From: Lanius collurio | Lineage: Eukaryota; Chordata; Aves; Passeriformes; Laniidae | Reading direction: 5' to 3' | DNA length: 64,000 nucleotides | NCBI GenBank assembly: GCA_020086605.1 | Contig: JACBWW010000049.1 | Location: 675,544 to 739,543 of the forward strand | Part shown: one piece after another, positions 36,636-47,116 of the stretch | Layout of the letters: the number at the start of each line of letters is the position of its first letter | Numbering within the stretch: position 1 is the first letter of the stretch | Notes under the pieces: model-generated | The model's input: only the letters and a program-made list of their open reading frames with translations | Databases searched by the model: none | What the model was told of the DNA's origin: nothing | Program-made: the position numbers and the translations under genes

Positions 36636-37952
36636 AGCTCCTGTTCTTGGCACTGCAAGTGGATGAGCTCTGAAAAAACACAGATGTGAAGGACAACTGG
36701 AGCAGCCTAATGGGATGCTCCAATTCCCCAAACAGGCTCTTCTTGGCATATCACAGCTGGGTCCTGGCTCTTGCTCCTGAGGGCAGAAGGAGATGTGGAT
36801 GGGTAAGAAAAGCCCAGCCAGGCCCGAGTTGTCCCCTCCATCTGCTCTGCAAACAGTGAGTTCACAGCTCCTTCTCAAGGCTTTTGGACAGGACCTTATG
36901 TCAGAGTTCCTTCTCTTTGCAAGGATCTTTAGTTCCTGACCATCCCCACATCCTTCCCTCCCCACTGCCCTCTCTGGCCTCTCAAATCTTTTCTCCTGCC
37001 TGTGCTGAAGGAAAATTCCTCTTGCCTTTGGAAGGGTCACTGTGTGAGCAGCAGAGAGATGACAGCAGCACTCTGAGCAGTCACCAGAGATGTTCCCCAA
37101 GCACTCCCATCCCCTTTCCCCCCTCCCTTTCTCTAGAAGTTCCAGTCCTTTATCACACTCATTTCCACCCAACTATTTATTGTGCAATAACTCATTACCA
37201 TTCCTCCTAGGACACCTTTAATAAAAGCCTATGCTTGCATATTAAATATTAAATTTATAAGATGTATAATCCTTCTAATTAAGTTGAATTTAATCTAGAG
37301 CTCTAAATTAGAAGGAAAAGAGTGGGGAGAAAATAAGAAGAGGAAGGAAAAAAATCAGAAAAGCCGAGCATGGCACAGAATATCTGTGTGTGCCAACCAC
37401 CCTGTGGTGCCATTGTCTGAGAGCAAACACTGAGGGGCTCCCACCACTGAGATGAGAGAGGGCAGGGGATCCACAGAGCCCTTTGAAGATTCATTTCATG
37501 CCACTCACGGGCAGCACAGCCAGAGGCGAGGTGTCCACCCATCACAGAGCCCTCCTGGAGTCTGACAGACCTGGTTCCCTCTCCTGCTCCACCACAGACT
37601 CCCTGCCTGAGCCTGGGTGTGGGAAAAAGGTTCAGAGGCACAAAGGGGCTTAGGAGCTGTGTCTTGTTTGAGACAGGGCTTAGCCACCAGCAAAATGATT
37701 CTGAAAGCTCCTGACTTTGGGGAGTTTTGGTCCACATGGCTTTCCAGCCTTTGGATTTCATGCAACGTTTGGCTTCCTTATAAAAGTCAGAGAACCTAAT
37801 CCCAAATAATTTGTGGTTTTTATTGGTCCTGAGCTGCAGTTCCTGCACACAGGGGTATTTCCAATTCCTCCTGCAGAGGTCCTGTGTCTCTGCTAAGACC
37901 CTACAGCTTGAAAAGCAATGGGATCATGCCTGGATTCTTCAGGAATGGAACC
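36636..37952. other. unique non-coding stretch
   Basis: No family is recognised. Two minus-strand open frames of about 180 codons (36630-37172 and 37303-37848) have no domain. The part near 37180-37320 is AT-rich. Confidence 0.45.
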
Positions 37953-38205
37953 TCACAGAATCAAAGGATGGTTTGGGTTGGAAGGGACCTTAAAGACCAT
38001 GCTGTTCCAGCTCCCCTGCCATGGGCAGGGACACCTTCCACTGTCCCAAGCTGCTCCAAGCTTTGTCCAACTTGGCCTTGGACACTTCCAGGGATCCAGG
38101 GCAGCCCCAGATTCTCTGGGCACCCTGTGCCAGGGCCTGCACACCCTCACAGGGAAGAATTTCTTATGTAAATTCCAATTTCTCCTCCTTGGTTTTGATA
38201 TGTTC
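37953..38205 (-). mobile_element. CR1 LINE 3' fragment
   Basis: The plus strand carries CACAGAATCAAAGGATGGTT, GGGTTGGAAGGGACCTTAAA, CCTGCCATGGGCAGGGACAC, CTTGGCCTTGGACACTTCCA, TGTGCCAGGGCCTGCACACC and a decayed end with TCTCCTCCTTGGTTTTGATA. The 3' end is well preserved and the 5' side is truncated, with no coding capacity. Confidence 0.95.
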
Positions 38206-38658
38206 TTCTAATGCCCAGAGGAGACAGCAGGTCTATGGGGACTGCCACTAATAAATGACTTTTTTACTTGTGAAATATCTTACTTTGTTCTTAAAACATC
38301 TGGATTTCCCATCTCACCAACCCCACAGCTATAAATGACTGCCTTTGGTAAATACAGTTATGGGTTTAACACAGCTCTTGAGCATCCCCCCCAGTGTTTT
38401 TCCATACAGAAACATGGGATATTTTTCAAAAGCAAGAATAAGGTAAACATCACTCCTGGCCAGAAGCTGGAGAGTGGGGGAACTGTGCTGTTCTAAGTAG
38501 AGTGTGTAAGTGCCAGGGCAACTCTGCCCAAGCAAAAGCAGTTTTTAAATTGGTGGCAGGTTGAGGACAAGAGAAGGGAAATATTTGGCAAACTGAGCTC
38601 TGCACTGGGTGTACTGGATTCTTGGACAAGTAATGTCCTGACCTATCTCCACATTACC
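38206..38658. other. unique non-coding stretch
   Basis: Nothing recognised beyond ordinary sequence. Confidence 0.4.
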
Positions 38659-38796
38659 TGGAAGAAAACTCCCCAGGGATGTTCCCAGCACAGCTGGAAG
38701 AGAACTCCCTTGGGGTATCTCCAGCACAGCTGGAAAAGAGTTTCCAAGGGTTGTCCCCAACACCATTGGAGATCACCAGAGCTCCTTCAGCACACC
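38659..38796. repeat. 36-bp imperfect minisatellite
   Basis: Three consecutive 36-bp units (38659-38694, 38695-38730, 38731-38766) each begin TGGAAGA or TGGAAAA and end CAGCACAGC or a variant. A degenerate partial fourth unit (TGGAGATCACC...) follows. Units 1 and 2 are the most alike. Because 36 is a multiple of three, open frames through the array show 12-residue periodic peptides, but no known repeat protein is implied. Confidence 0.85.
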
Positions 38797-41190
38797 AGAA
38801 ACAGAAGTCATTATGATACTCCCAGCATAACCTAGCAGTGTTTGAAGACCATCCCACCAGGACACGGTGGCACATCTGGTGCCACGTTCTACCAAGATGC
38901 TCCAAGCCCATCTGGCAGCACCACAGGAGTTAAAAAGCACAAGAACTGGAGTGTTGAGAAACAGGAATGTGAATTATCTCTCCCAACAACCTAATGTTCC
39001 TTCCTACTCCACTGGATGAACCCACGGCCTGCAAAGCATGGAAAACTCTCTCCTTGTTGTCTCTGTTACACCCAAGTTGTGCTCTGCCCTTTTTTCTGTC
39101 AGTAGGAGACCCTTGCAGGGCCATAAAGAAAATAACTCACTTACTGGCATTTTCTTCAAAGTCCATATTGTATTCATTGCTTTTCACAGGGAATTGGATT
39201 TTCAAATTCACAGGCTCTAAAGGTCAAGGATAACAGGCTATCAGCATTTAATATGCATTCCAGGGAAAAGGGAAAAAAACTATAAAATTTGAAATAAAGG
39301 CTGCATGAAAATTCATTTCCAAAAAACTCAGATCAAAACATCTCCCTTCCCTCCCTATGAATTGGCATCTGCTCTTTGTTGTTGTATCTGAAATGTATTA
39401 AAAGTCTCCTGCTAGCACCATGGCTTAAGTCAACATCTGCAGCATTGATTCCTGAAGGTGATCCAGTAAGGAGGGGGGTTGGAGCCAGGACTTTTGTTCA
39501 GCATCAAAACAACAGCAACAGCAACAAAGACCATTGTAGCTTTTGTGGCTGTGTGTGCACGTGCCTGTTAGAGATGCTGAGGTGGGTGAAGGCGTTGAAA
39601 GAGATTCAGCACGGATTTCAAACAGCTCCCTGCTGCTGGAGGGCCAGGGGGGTGCACAGGGAAAGGAGAATATGAAGCCCTAAAGCTGTCTCTGTTCTCA
39701 TTTCTGTCACACCAGCCAATCTCAGGAGGGGCAACCAGCTACTCTGAGTTTTGCTGCATACCCTGATAGGAATAAGATTGGAAAGGAAAGAGGAAGGAAA
39801 TTTGCTCAGAATCCCATATTCTGACCAACTGGATGGCTGTCTTCTTCCTCAGTAGGTTCCACAGGTAACACCCAAAAGATGTTCCACATTTTCTCACAGG
39901 TCTCCAGCACTGAAACAAATCCCTCCTCACTGGAGGAATTCCCTTTCTCTTAGGATCCAACAATGTCACCTAATCCTTGAACTTAGCAAGGTAAGTGTCC
40001 AGGCTGAACAGTCACTGGTGTCCTTTGATAGCAGGTGGATAGAGACAGACACTTCCAGAAGGTTGTTAGCCCAGCTGGAAAGGGGCAGGACAAAAACCTT
40101 CCCTGAAAATGCATTTGTCTCTCCACCACCTCCTCCAAGAAGTTAGACAACTTGCTTATACAAGAAATTTCACTTTTCCACAGCTGAGAAGGGCCTCTCC
40201 CTTTGAGAACTCAAGTCCAGCACTCCCAAATCTTGCTTTCACCAGCAAAATCCTTCCCTGCCTTTCCATCAAGCCCCACCCTGTGACAGACCTCTCAGCA
40301 CCAGTTTCCACCTGGATCACCTCATTCCCTGGATCAAGGCAGCAAGGACACAGGGACTCACACCCACACACAGACTCTGATTCCAAGAGTAGAGCAGGGC
40401 CAGAGCCCAAACCCTCATCAAAGCTCTCATGACTCATGGGGTCCCTCAGGTATGGAATCATCTCAAGTTAAGGCAGGAACAGAAGCACAAGGAAAAGAAT
40501 TCCCAAATTCCCCAGCATCCCCATTCACAGCCTTATCTGCTGTGCCACATGTCCCACAAAGCCTTCAGCTGGAGGAAAACCCATCAAAAATGTGCTGAGT
40601 GACTTCAACAGCACGGAGCACTAAATGATTCACCGTGACTCAGTACTTGGTGCAGAGAAGGAGAGGGAGGAAAACTCGATGGGAAAGATTTTGCAATGAC
40701 TCTTCCCAATCATCTGCAGGGTGGGATCAGTCTGCCCATGCTCCCCTTGTCTGAGCTAGGATGTGCCTGGGGATCACTTCAGCACAGGAGCTGCTGGCAC
40801 AGCTGGTTTGGGGTCCTAGAGGAGGAACATCACATTCCTCCCTGATGTCCCTCAGGATTTCCCCTCCATCAGGTTTCTCCAAAGGCCCCGGTACCAAACC
40901 AGCACAAGTCCTGGTGTCTGCACATTTCACGGGCCGGGGCTGTGCAGGGCATGAGGACAAACTCTCCTGCAGGAGTTTCTTTTGGGTAATCTCTGGGCAC
41001 ATCCAGCTTCCAAGGGGTGACAGCTGGGTGGAGCTTTCACGGGAGTTTTGAACCTGTGGAAGCTCCCTGGTCCCACTCATCTGAGGCTTGAGCCACCTTG
41101 CAGTGATTTCTTACAGTCTACAGAGAAAACAGGCCCAGATATTACTTGCATAAGAAAGAGTGGGATCTGAACCAGCCTGAGTCCAGCTTG
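38797..41190. other. unique non-coding stretch
   Basis: No repeat family or exon is recognised. Confidence 0.45.
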
Positions 41191-41369
41191 ATTCATAGAA
41201 TCAGAGAATATTCTGAGCTGGACAACCCTCCAGATCCCACTGTGTGCCTGAGAACATTTTCCAAATTGTTTCTTGAACTCTCTAAGACTTGGAACCATTT
41301 CCACTTCTCTGAGGAGGCTGTCCCAGTGCCACCCATCCTCTGGGTGAAGAACCATTTCCTAATACACAA
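41191..41369 (-). mobile_element. older CR1 LINE 3' fragment
   Basis: The plus strand starts ATTCATAGAATCAGAGAATA and continues TTCTGAGCTGGACAACCCTC, then GGCTGTCCCAGTGCCACCCA and TCTGGGTGAAGAACCATTTC. This matches a different, older CR1 3' subgroup whose tail has GAATATTCTGAGTTGG. It is 5'-truncated and decayed. Confidence 0.85.
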
Positions 41370-42887
41370 TATTACCTGGTGTGGTGGTGCATCCCTCCCT
41401 CCCCAGCCCCGGGACACACCAATATCAGGAGTTGTACCAAGGAACGCATCATCCAGGAGTAATCAATGTGCAAAAACATCTCCTGGTGTCCTTCCAGGGT
41501 AGCTGGCTGCCAGTCCCCATAGCCCAGGACATCCTGGCTGGCTTGGGCACAGCAGGGACCTTGTGCTTCACTTTCCTTCCTGTCCACATGGATCTTCAGA
41601 AGGAGGCTAAGGCATTCCTCAGATTATCCACAACTGCAATCCAGGCTGGCTTTGCCAGCCCATCATCCACAGCAGCCAGTCCCCCCTTCCCATGGAAAAC
41701 AGCCCTTCTGCCTTCCAGTGCCTCCCACCACACCCATTGCAGGGTGCTTGGAGAAGGGGTTAACCTGCCCCTCTCTGGGACAGAGCCAGACACCCAAAAT
41801 CAATCCCTCAGCAGCTGATATGAATTAAGCCAATTTCTGCATCAAAGCCTAGGAAAAGCTGGTTGCTGTTAAGGGAGCATTTATGAGGGGTCTGGAAGTG
41901 TTATTACATTCAGGTTTCTCCTCCCCCAAGATCAAGGACTCCTGGACAGCAAATCTACAGCCCAAAGCAATACCTTGTTGTGAGAGAAAGAAAACTGAGA
42001 CAAAACTGCTGGAAACAGGTTAGAAACTGTCTAGAGCTGCACAGAGAGCAGGTCTGGGGGCTGAACTGCTTGGGGTTGTGCAGCACAGCTTCTCCAGCAG
42101 AGGAAAGAAACATCTGAGGGATTCTAAAGGTTTGTCTGCTGGGGTGGACTGAAATTAATTTGACCTCACCGTGCAAGGGCTGAGAGGTTCCCAGTGAAAC
42201 AGTCAGACCGTCACAGCTGAAGCCAAGGGAGCCTTTTTTCACAAAGTTCCTGGTCCACCAGAAGAACTTCCTGCCTCAGGATATCAGGTACCAGTAAATG
42301 TGCAACAGAGAGGGAGCTGTTTGCACCATCCATCTGTAATTCTGAAACACAGCCAGCCCACTGCTCCATCTCCAGTCAGGCAAATCTGGCTGGATTCAGA
42401 GTCAGCATTCCCAGACACTTGGAGATGTTTGGATCAGGAAAACACAGTTTATTTGGGAAAAGCCATTTCCCTCCCTCACTCTTACCTGCATTGAATTCTG
42501 CCCAGTGAGATAAGGACTGAAGTCAAGAGGAAAACCCATCTACTGCAGGGATGGTCCTGAGCACAGTGTCCTTTCCTCTGCCAGGATAACAGCTCACCAA
42601 ATTTTTGCCCCTTGTTGCCAGTGCAAGTGGCTGAACCTATGAAGGAGAACTGGGTATGTCTGAAAATGGGAAATGATGGGATAGGCAGAATTTTGGAACA
42701 GAGAATTAGGAGCATGAATGGGAAACACTCAGAGGTTGAAAGCAAATTCATTTTGGGAGGTACAAAGGAGAACATTCAGTATTTCTGTACTTCATGAAGA
42801 TAGGAGGACAATTCCTTTCTTTGTCCCTGGAGCTCTCCAAGAAAGTCAAGTTGCTTAGTTTGCTTAATTTCCAGCAAGGGCTGCTGA
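41370..42887. other. unique non-coding stretch
   Basis: No gene or repeat family is recognised. Confidence 0.4.
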
Positions 42888-42950
42888 CATGAGGAAAATT
42901 GTCTTCACACCCAGGCTGTGAAACACTGGAAGAGGCTCCTGGGGAGGGAA
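42888..42950 (+). mobile_element. possible ancient CR1 fragment
   Basis: The segment ATGAGGAAAATTGTCTTCAC, followed by CCAGGCTGTGAAACACTGGA and AGAGGCTCCTGGGGAGG, resembles the sense-strand internal CR1 region (aaatttcttcac...gtgaaacattgg...ctgcccagggagg). It is short, lacks the 3' tail and could be a chance or very old match. Confidence 0.5.
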
Positions 42951-44370
42951 AGGAGCAGCTTCTTTTGTACTGGGACAGGTTATTCTGCCTACTCATATCT
43001 ATTCAGGCACCAATTCTGTGGATCTCACGGGCACAGGCAACCCCATGGAGTGACAGTGACATTCACTGGGATTTCTGGACAGCAGAAATCCACGTGCTGC
43101 TCTGCCTGAGCTGGTGGATGGCCACAAAACTGTAGGGCTACCCAAAATAGCAAAAAATCCTGAGTAGCAATGTTTTCACCACAGAAACAGAGACAGGAGG
43201 TTGTTTGAGGAGAGCTCTGGTGGGTGCAGGGCACAGGGAGGTGGGATAAGGTCTTTTCCTAGCCTGTGTTACCTGGAAGCTCTGGTTTCTTGAGGATAAC
43301 AGGGAACCCTGAGACCCCACAGCCAGCTCATGGGCCATGGCACTGATCCCCTCTGACCCTCAGCTCCTTCCCTGGGAAACAGGAAGGAGAATGGCACTTT
43401 TTTCATTCTCCTCCCTTGTTTCCACATGGAATTTACAGGTGAGTGATGCTTCCTGCTGCCTTTGTGTGCCAAGAGCTGGGCTCCAGTAATGCCTGACACT
43501 CTGCAGGGCTGCTGTGATCTCTGCTGTTACAAGGACTGCCTTGTGCATGTGGTTTAGGTGGAGGAAGAAGTTTAACCCTTCCACATCCACCTGAAAAGCC
43601 ACCAATTCTAGTGGAAACTTGCAGGGTTTGTGCTGGAGTGTCCAATGGGGATAGGGGAGGACCTTGGGCACTGCAAGCTGAAGGCTGGTGGCAGACAGGT
43701 GGTAATTGCTCTTGCTGGCCAAGAACCAGGTCTCTGCTCCCTTCCCAAACACAGCAACCACACAGCTTCCAGCCTTCTGCTTGCCATCTGCTGTGGAAAT
43801 GCTCCTGGATGCTCTCCTGCTTTCTCCCCTCTCATCCTGGAGCAGACTGAACCAAAGGTGATTTCCCTTGGTAATTCCTGAAGAAGAATGAAGCCCTTGG
43901 TAGAAGATGCTCCCTCATGCACCCCTGGGGCTGTGTCTGGATTCTGCTCCAGTTCTTCCCACACCAGGGACATCCAAGCTGGTTTCCATCACACGTGGGA
44001 TGAAGGACACCAAGAGGGCATCACATCTGCATTGCACAGCCGACCCTGAACATGCAAACCTGGAACATCTCAGCTCCATCAGACCCCAGTACAATCCTTG
44101 CTACTGAGAGGAGTAGAGAACCTGCCCCTCCTGCTCCATCTCAGGCTTCTCCATGGCAGAAGGAGAGAGACAGAGCCATTTCCTGTGCAGCCATCAGCAG
44201 AGAGCTCTGTTTTGGGACCAAAAACTGCCTGATAATCCCTGCACAGACACCCTTCCATGGCAGCCAGAAGTGCCTCTGTGCAGAGGTTTGGCTTTCCTGA
44301 GGAAGCAGAGAAACAAGTGGTAAAAAGTGTTTTGCTTTTGTTTGGGCAAATGGGCTTTTATCCAGTTGTG
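42951..44370. other. unique non-coding stretch
   Basis: No gene or repeat family is recognised. Confidence 0.4.
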
Positions 44371-44432
44371 CTTTTTTTTTCCCTTTCCCTTTCTTTTTCT
44401 TTTTCCTTTTTTTTTTCCTTTTTTTTTCCCCA
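44371..44432. repeat. polypyrimidine (T/C) tract
   Basis: About 62 bp of T runs broken by CC, CCC and single C, giving a purine-only opposite strand. The mirror-like homopurine/homopyrimidine composition could adopt triplex structures. Its right end TTTCCCCAG resembles a splice acceptor by chance of composition. Confidence 0.92.
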
Positions 44433-44859
44433 GCAATAGCACAGCCGTTGCCTGCATACTAAGCACCCTGCAGCACTCTAATTATCCTGGCAGCACACAC
44501 AGCCCCTGCCTCTGCTGATGGCTGCAGGGAACCACTGGGAGGGCAGGTGGAGATTAGAGGGAGAGTGTGGACAGAGGGAGTGGGATGCAGGACCCAGCCC
44601 AGGAGGTCAAGCCTGAAATCCCTGCACCCTGAGTGGAGGATTGGGATTGGAGTCATGCTGGGAACAGGAGGGATGCCCTGGGTCTGCTACTACAGTCTGC
44701 CTGGAGGTCCTGATTGCTCACTAAAGGGTGGTGAGGTCCTCCCATGGGGTGCTGGATGATGATTTGATGGTGGCTGAAAGACTGTGGCTCAGTCCCACAC
44801 TCCACTGCCCATTCACCAGTAAATGGAGGCTCTTAAATGATGAGGATTGGGGCAAGAAG
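44433..44859. other. non-coding stretch
   Basis: Nothing recognised. Confidence 0.4.
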
Positions 44860-45402
44860 TGGCCTCATCTCAAATACTGAGTTTGGTTTTTGGTCCCTCA
44901 TGACAAGAAGGACATTGAAGGGCAGGAGCGTGTCCAGGGAAGGGAATGGAGCTGGGGAAGGGTCTGGAGCCCCAGGAGAGGCTGAGGGAGCTGGGAAGGG
45001 GCTCAGCCTGGAGCAAAGGAGGCTCAGGGAGGGCCTTGTGGCTCTGCACAAGTCCCTGACAGGAGGGGGCTCGGGGGGGTCGGGCTCTGCTCCCAGGGAA
45101 CAGGGACAGGAAGAGAGGAATACAATCCTTAAGGTTGGAAAAGCCTTCTAAGATCAACCATAATTGAGAAAATGGCTTCAAGTTGTGAGGGGTTTCGACA
45201 GAATATTCAGAAAAAGGGTTGTCCAGCCCTGGCACAGCTGCCCAGGGCAGTGGTGGAGTCCCCATCCCTGGAGGGGTTTTAAAGCCATGTGGAGTGGCGT
45301 TTGGGGACGTGGTCAGTGGTGGCCTTGGCAGTGCTGGGGGAATGGTTGGACTTGATGACCTCAGAGGTCTTTTCCAACTCAAATGTGTCTATGATTCTAT
45401 GA
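44860..45402 (+). mobile_element. CR1 LINE 3' fragment (about 540 bp), interrupted
   Basis: This is the longest CR1 copy in the window and reads in the sense direction: CAAGAAGGACATTGAAGGGC, GAGCGTGTCCAGGGAAGGGA, CTGAGGGAGCTGGGAAGGGG, CAGCCTGGAGCAAAGGAGGC, then after an interruption GGGTTGTCCAGCCCTGGCAC, GTGGTGGAGTCCCCATCCCT, TTGGACTTGATGACCTCAGA and the terminal TCTATGATTCTATG. The continuity on both sides of 45121-45166 shows a later insertion there. It retains the CR1 3' region, but the open frames running through it have no intact reverse transcriptase. An antisense open frame of 170 codons (44870-45382) is an artefact of this repeat. Confidence 0.95.
45121..45166 (-). mobile_element. CR1 3' tail nested inside another CR1
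   Basis: Within the plus-strand CR1, after GGAACAGGGACAGGAAGAGA, the sequence switches to TACAATCCTTAAGGTTGGAA, AAGCCTTCTAAGATCAACCA. This is the antisense of a CR1 3' terminus with the AAGATCATC-type tail. The host CR1 resumes with AATGGCTTCAAGTTGTG. It is interpreted as a strongly 5'-truncated second insertion of about 46 bp. Confidence 0.8.
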
Positions 45403-47056
45403 GGAGCCAGGAGGATTGAGTTGAGCAATGGGGCACCATTTTTTATGGTAACCTGTGAGGACTTTCCCATGGACAGGATGTGTCTGTTTTCAGGAACAAC
45501 ACAGACCTCCAAAACACCCAGGGGCACACGTGTTATGGAGCACTGGGAGAAACAGCCAGGAACTTCTGTTGGGGTGTTGTCTTCTGACAGGTGAAAACCA
45601 AGTAAAACTGAGCCATTTTCTTCCTTCTTTCCTATTACTCAGCAAAAGCAAACTGGATTTCTGCAGTGATTGTTTCTCATTTAATCTGTCCTGGTTCCTA
45701 AAGCTTTAATTAAGGCCTGCTGGGGTCTCATAGGATGCTCACTGTTACTTCTGAAGAGTCCTAATGCATTTCCAGACTCAGACCAAAAAAATGCTGAAAT
45801 GAGGAAACTCAGGCTGCAACCTGATGGGATTTCAGCTGTCAGGACCAGAGAAGGGGACCCTTCTTTGTAAGAGACTCTGTTATGAGTGTCAAGTTCTGCC
45901 TGCAAAAGGGCATGGCCAGAGCTCAGTTCTGTGTGACTGATGCCTTCAAAATGAAGAGAGACCCTGGCTGAGGGGACACAAGAACCGATGGACTCAGCGA
46001 ACAGGGAATAATTCAAGGCTTAAAAGAACCTCTCAGATCATTCTGAGCTCCTGCAGTGCCCATAGCAGGAAATCAGTCAGTGCTTGTTGTACAAACCATG
46101 CTGATCTCTCCAGAACTTCCTTCTACATCCACTTTTGGCTAGAGGACAATCCACTGTCCCTTTGGGGCAGGGAATGCAGTGGCTCCTTTGGTAGGTTATC
46201 TCAGTATTTAATCTTAAAATGGGTTTTTAAAATAATTTCCCTCTATTTCTCACTTGTATTTGTCTATGTTCACTTTCTAGGAAGCAGCAACTTTGCTGTA
46301 AGAAAGGCCTGAGCAGGATACACTGCAGTGTTGGATCATGTTCATTAGTCCATTAAAGGCAAGATTTTCCACATTTTATGCCATCCACAGCTTTGATTTT
46401 GACAGTGAAGTCTTGGAGGAACCTTGAGCTGTGTTACCACAAAGTGCCAAGCCTGGGCACTTCCAGCCTGAAGTGCCTCTAACCTGCTGTGAGATTCCTC
46501 CAGTCCCTCCCAGACCATCTCCAGTGTTCCCTTAGGAAATGACTCACAGCTCATTATTTGAGCCTTCCCTGATTCTGTAGAGCTGTAGAACTTCCTGACT
46601 CATCCCATGGAGAAGATCACATTCCTTCCCTCTGTGCTGGTCTGCAGACTGAGAGCTGGTGCCATGCCCCCACCCCAGTGGATGAAACATTGGAAATTCC
46701 CCCCCTTTCCCCATGCACAGGGAGCCCTGGGATCACTCTCCTCTTGATTTTTTCCTAATGGGCCCATCTAAATGTCATAACCAAGCTGAAGGCCTCGCAC
46801 TGATCCATCAAGTGGAAGAATTGCACCGAGATTGAGTGACCACAAACAAGGCCATCACAGTGAATGTTCCCTCCACGGAGGCATCAGCAGGGGGAACTGT
46901 CAGCTGAAATGCCTCCAAGCATTTTAAAACCCAAAGAGCTGCGTGTTTTCATCTTCATAACCAGCCTTGCATGATGCATCCAAGCTACTGTTTATTACCC
47001 TGGCAAGAGCAATCTACTGCAGTCTCAACAAATGTAAAACAGACTGGCTTTTCCTA
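45403..47056. other. unique stretch without gene
   Basis: No repeat family is recognised. From about 46925 the composition shifts to AT-rich with features resembling conserved non-coding DNA. Confidence 0.45.
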
Positions 47057-47116
47057 CTTTTTTGGTGGGTTTTGTTTTTTTTTTCTTTTGTTTTCATTTT
47101 TTCCCTTTTCCCTTTT
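47057..47116. repeat. T-rich low-complexity tract
   Basis: About 60 bp of T runs interrupted by G and C (GGTGGGTTTTG, TTTTCCCTTTTCCCTTTTC). Confidence 0.85.

Noticed and set aside
36630..37848. two minus-strand open frames of about 180 codons
   Set aside because: No recognisable domain, no conserved motif, and no clear splice or promoter context.
38545..38911. 12-residue repeat protein on the minus strand
   Set aside because: The periodicity is fully explained by the 36-bp DNA minisatellite, and the frames have no start context or homology.
44371..44432. polypyrimidine tract ending in CCCCAG as a splice acceptor
   Set aside because: A T/C microsatellite gives this signal by composition, and no open, recognisable exon follows.
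44870..45382. 170-codon minus-strand open frame
   Set aside because: Entirely the antisense of the plus-strand CR1 at 44860-45402, including its nested insertion.
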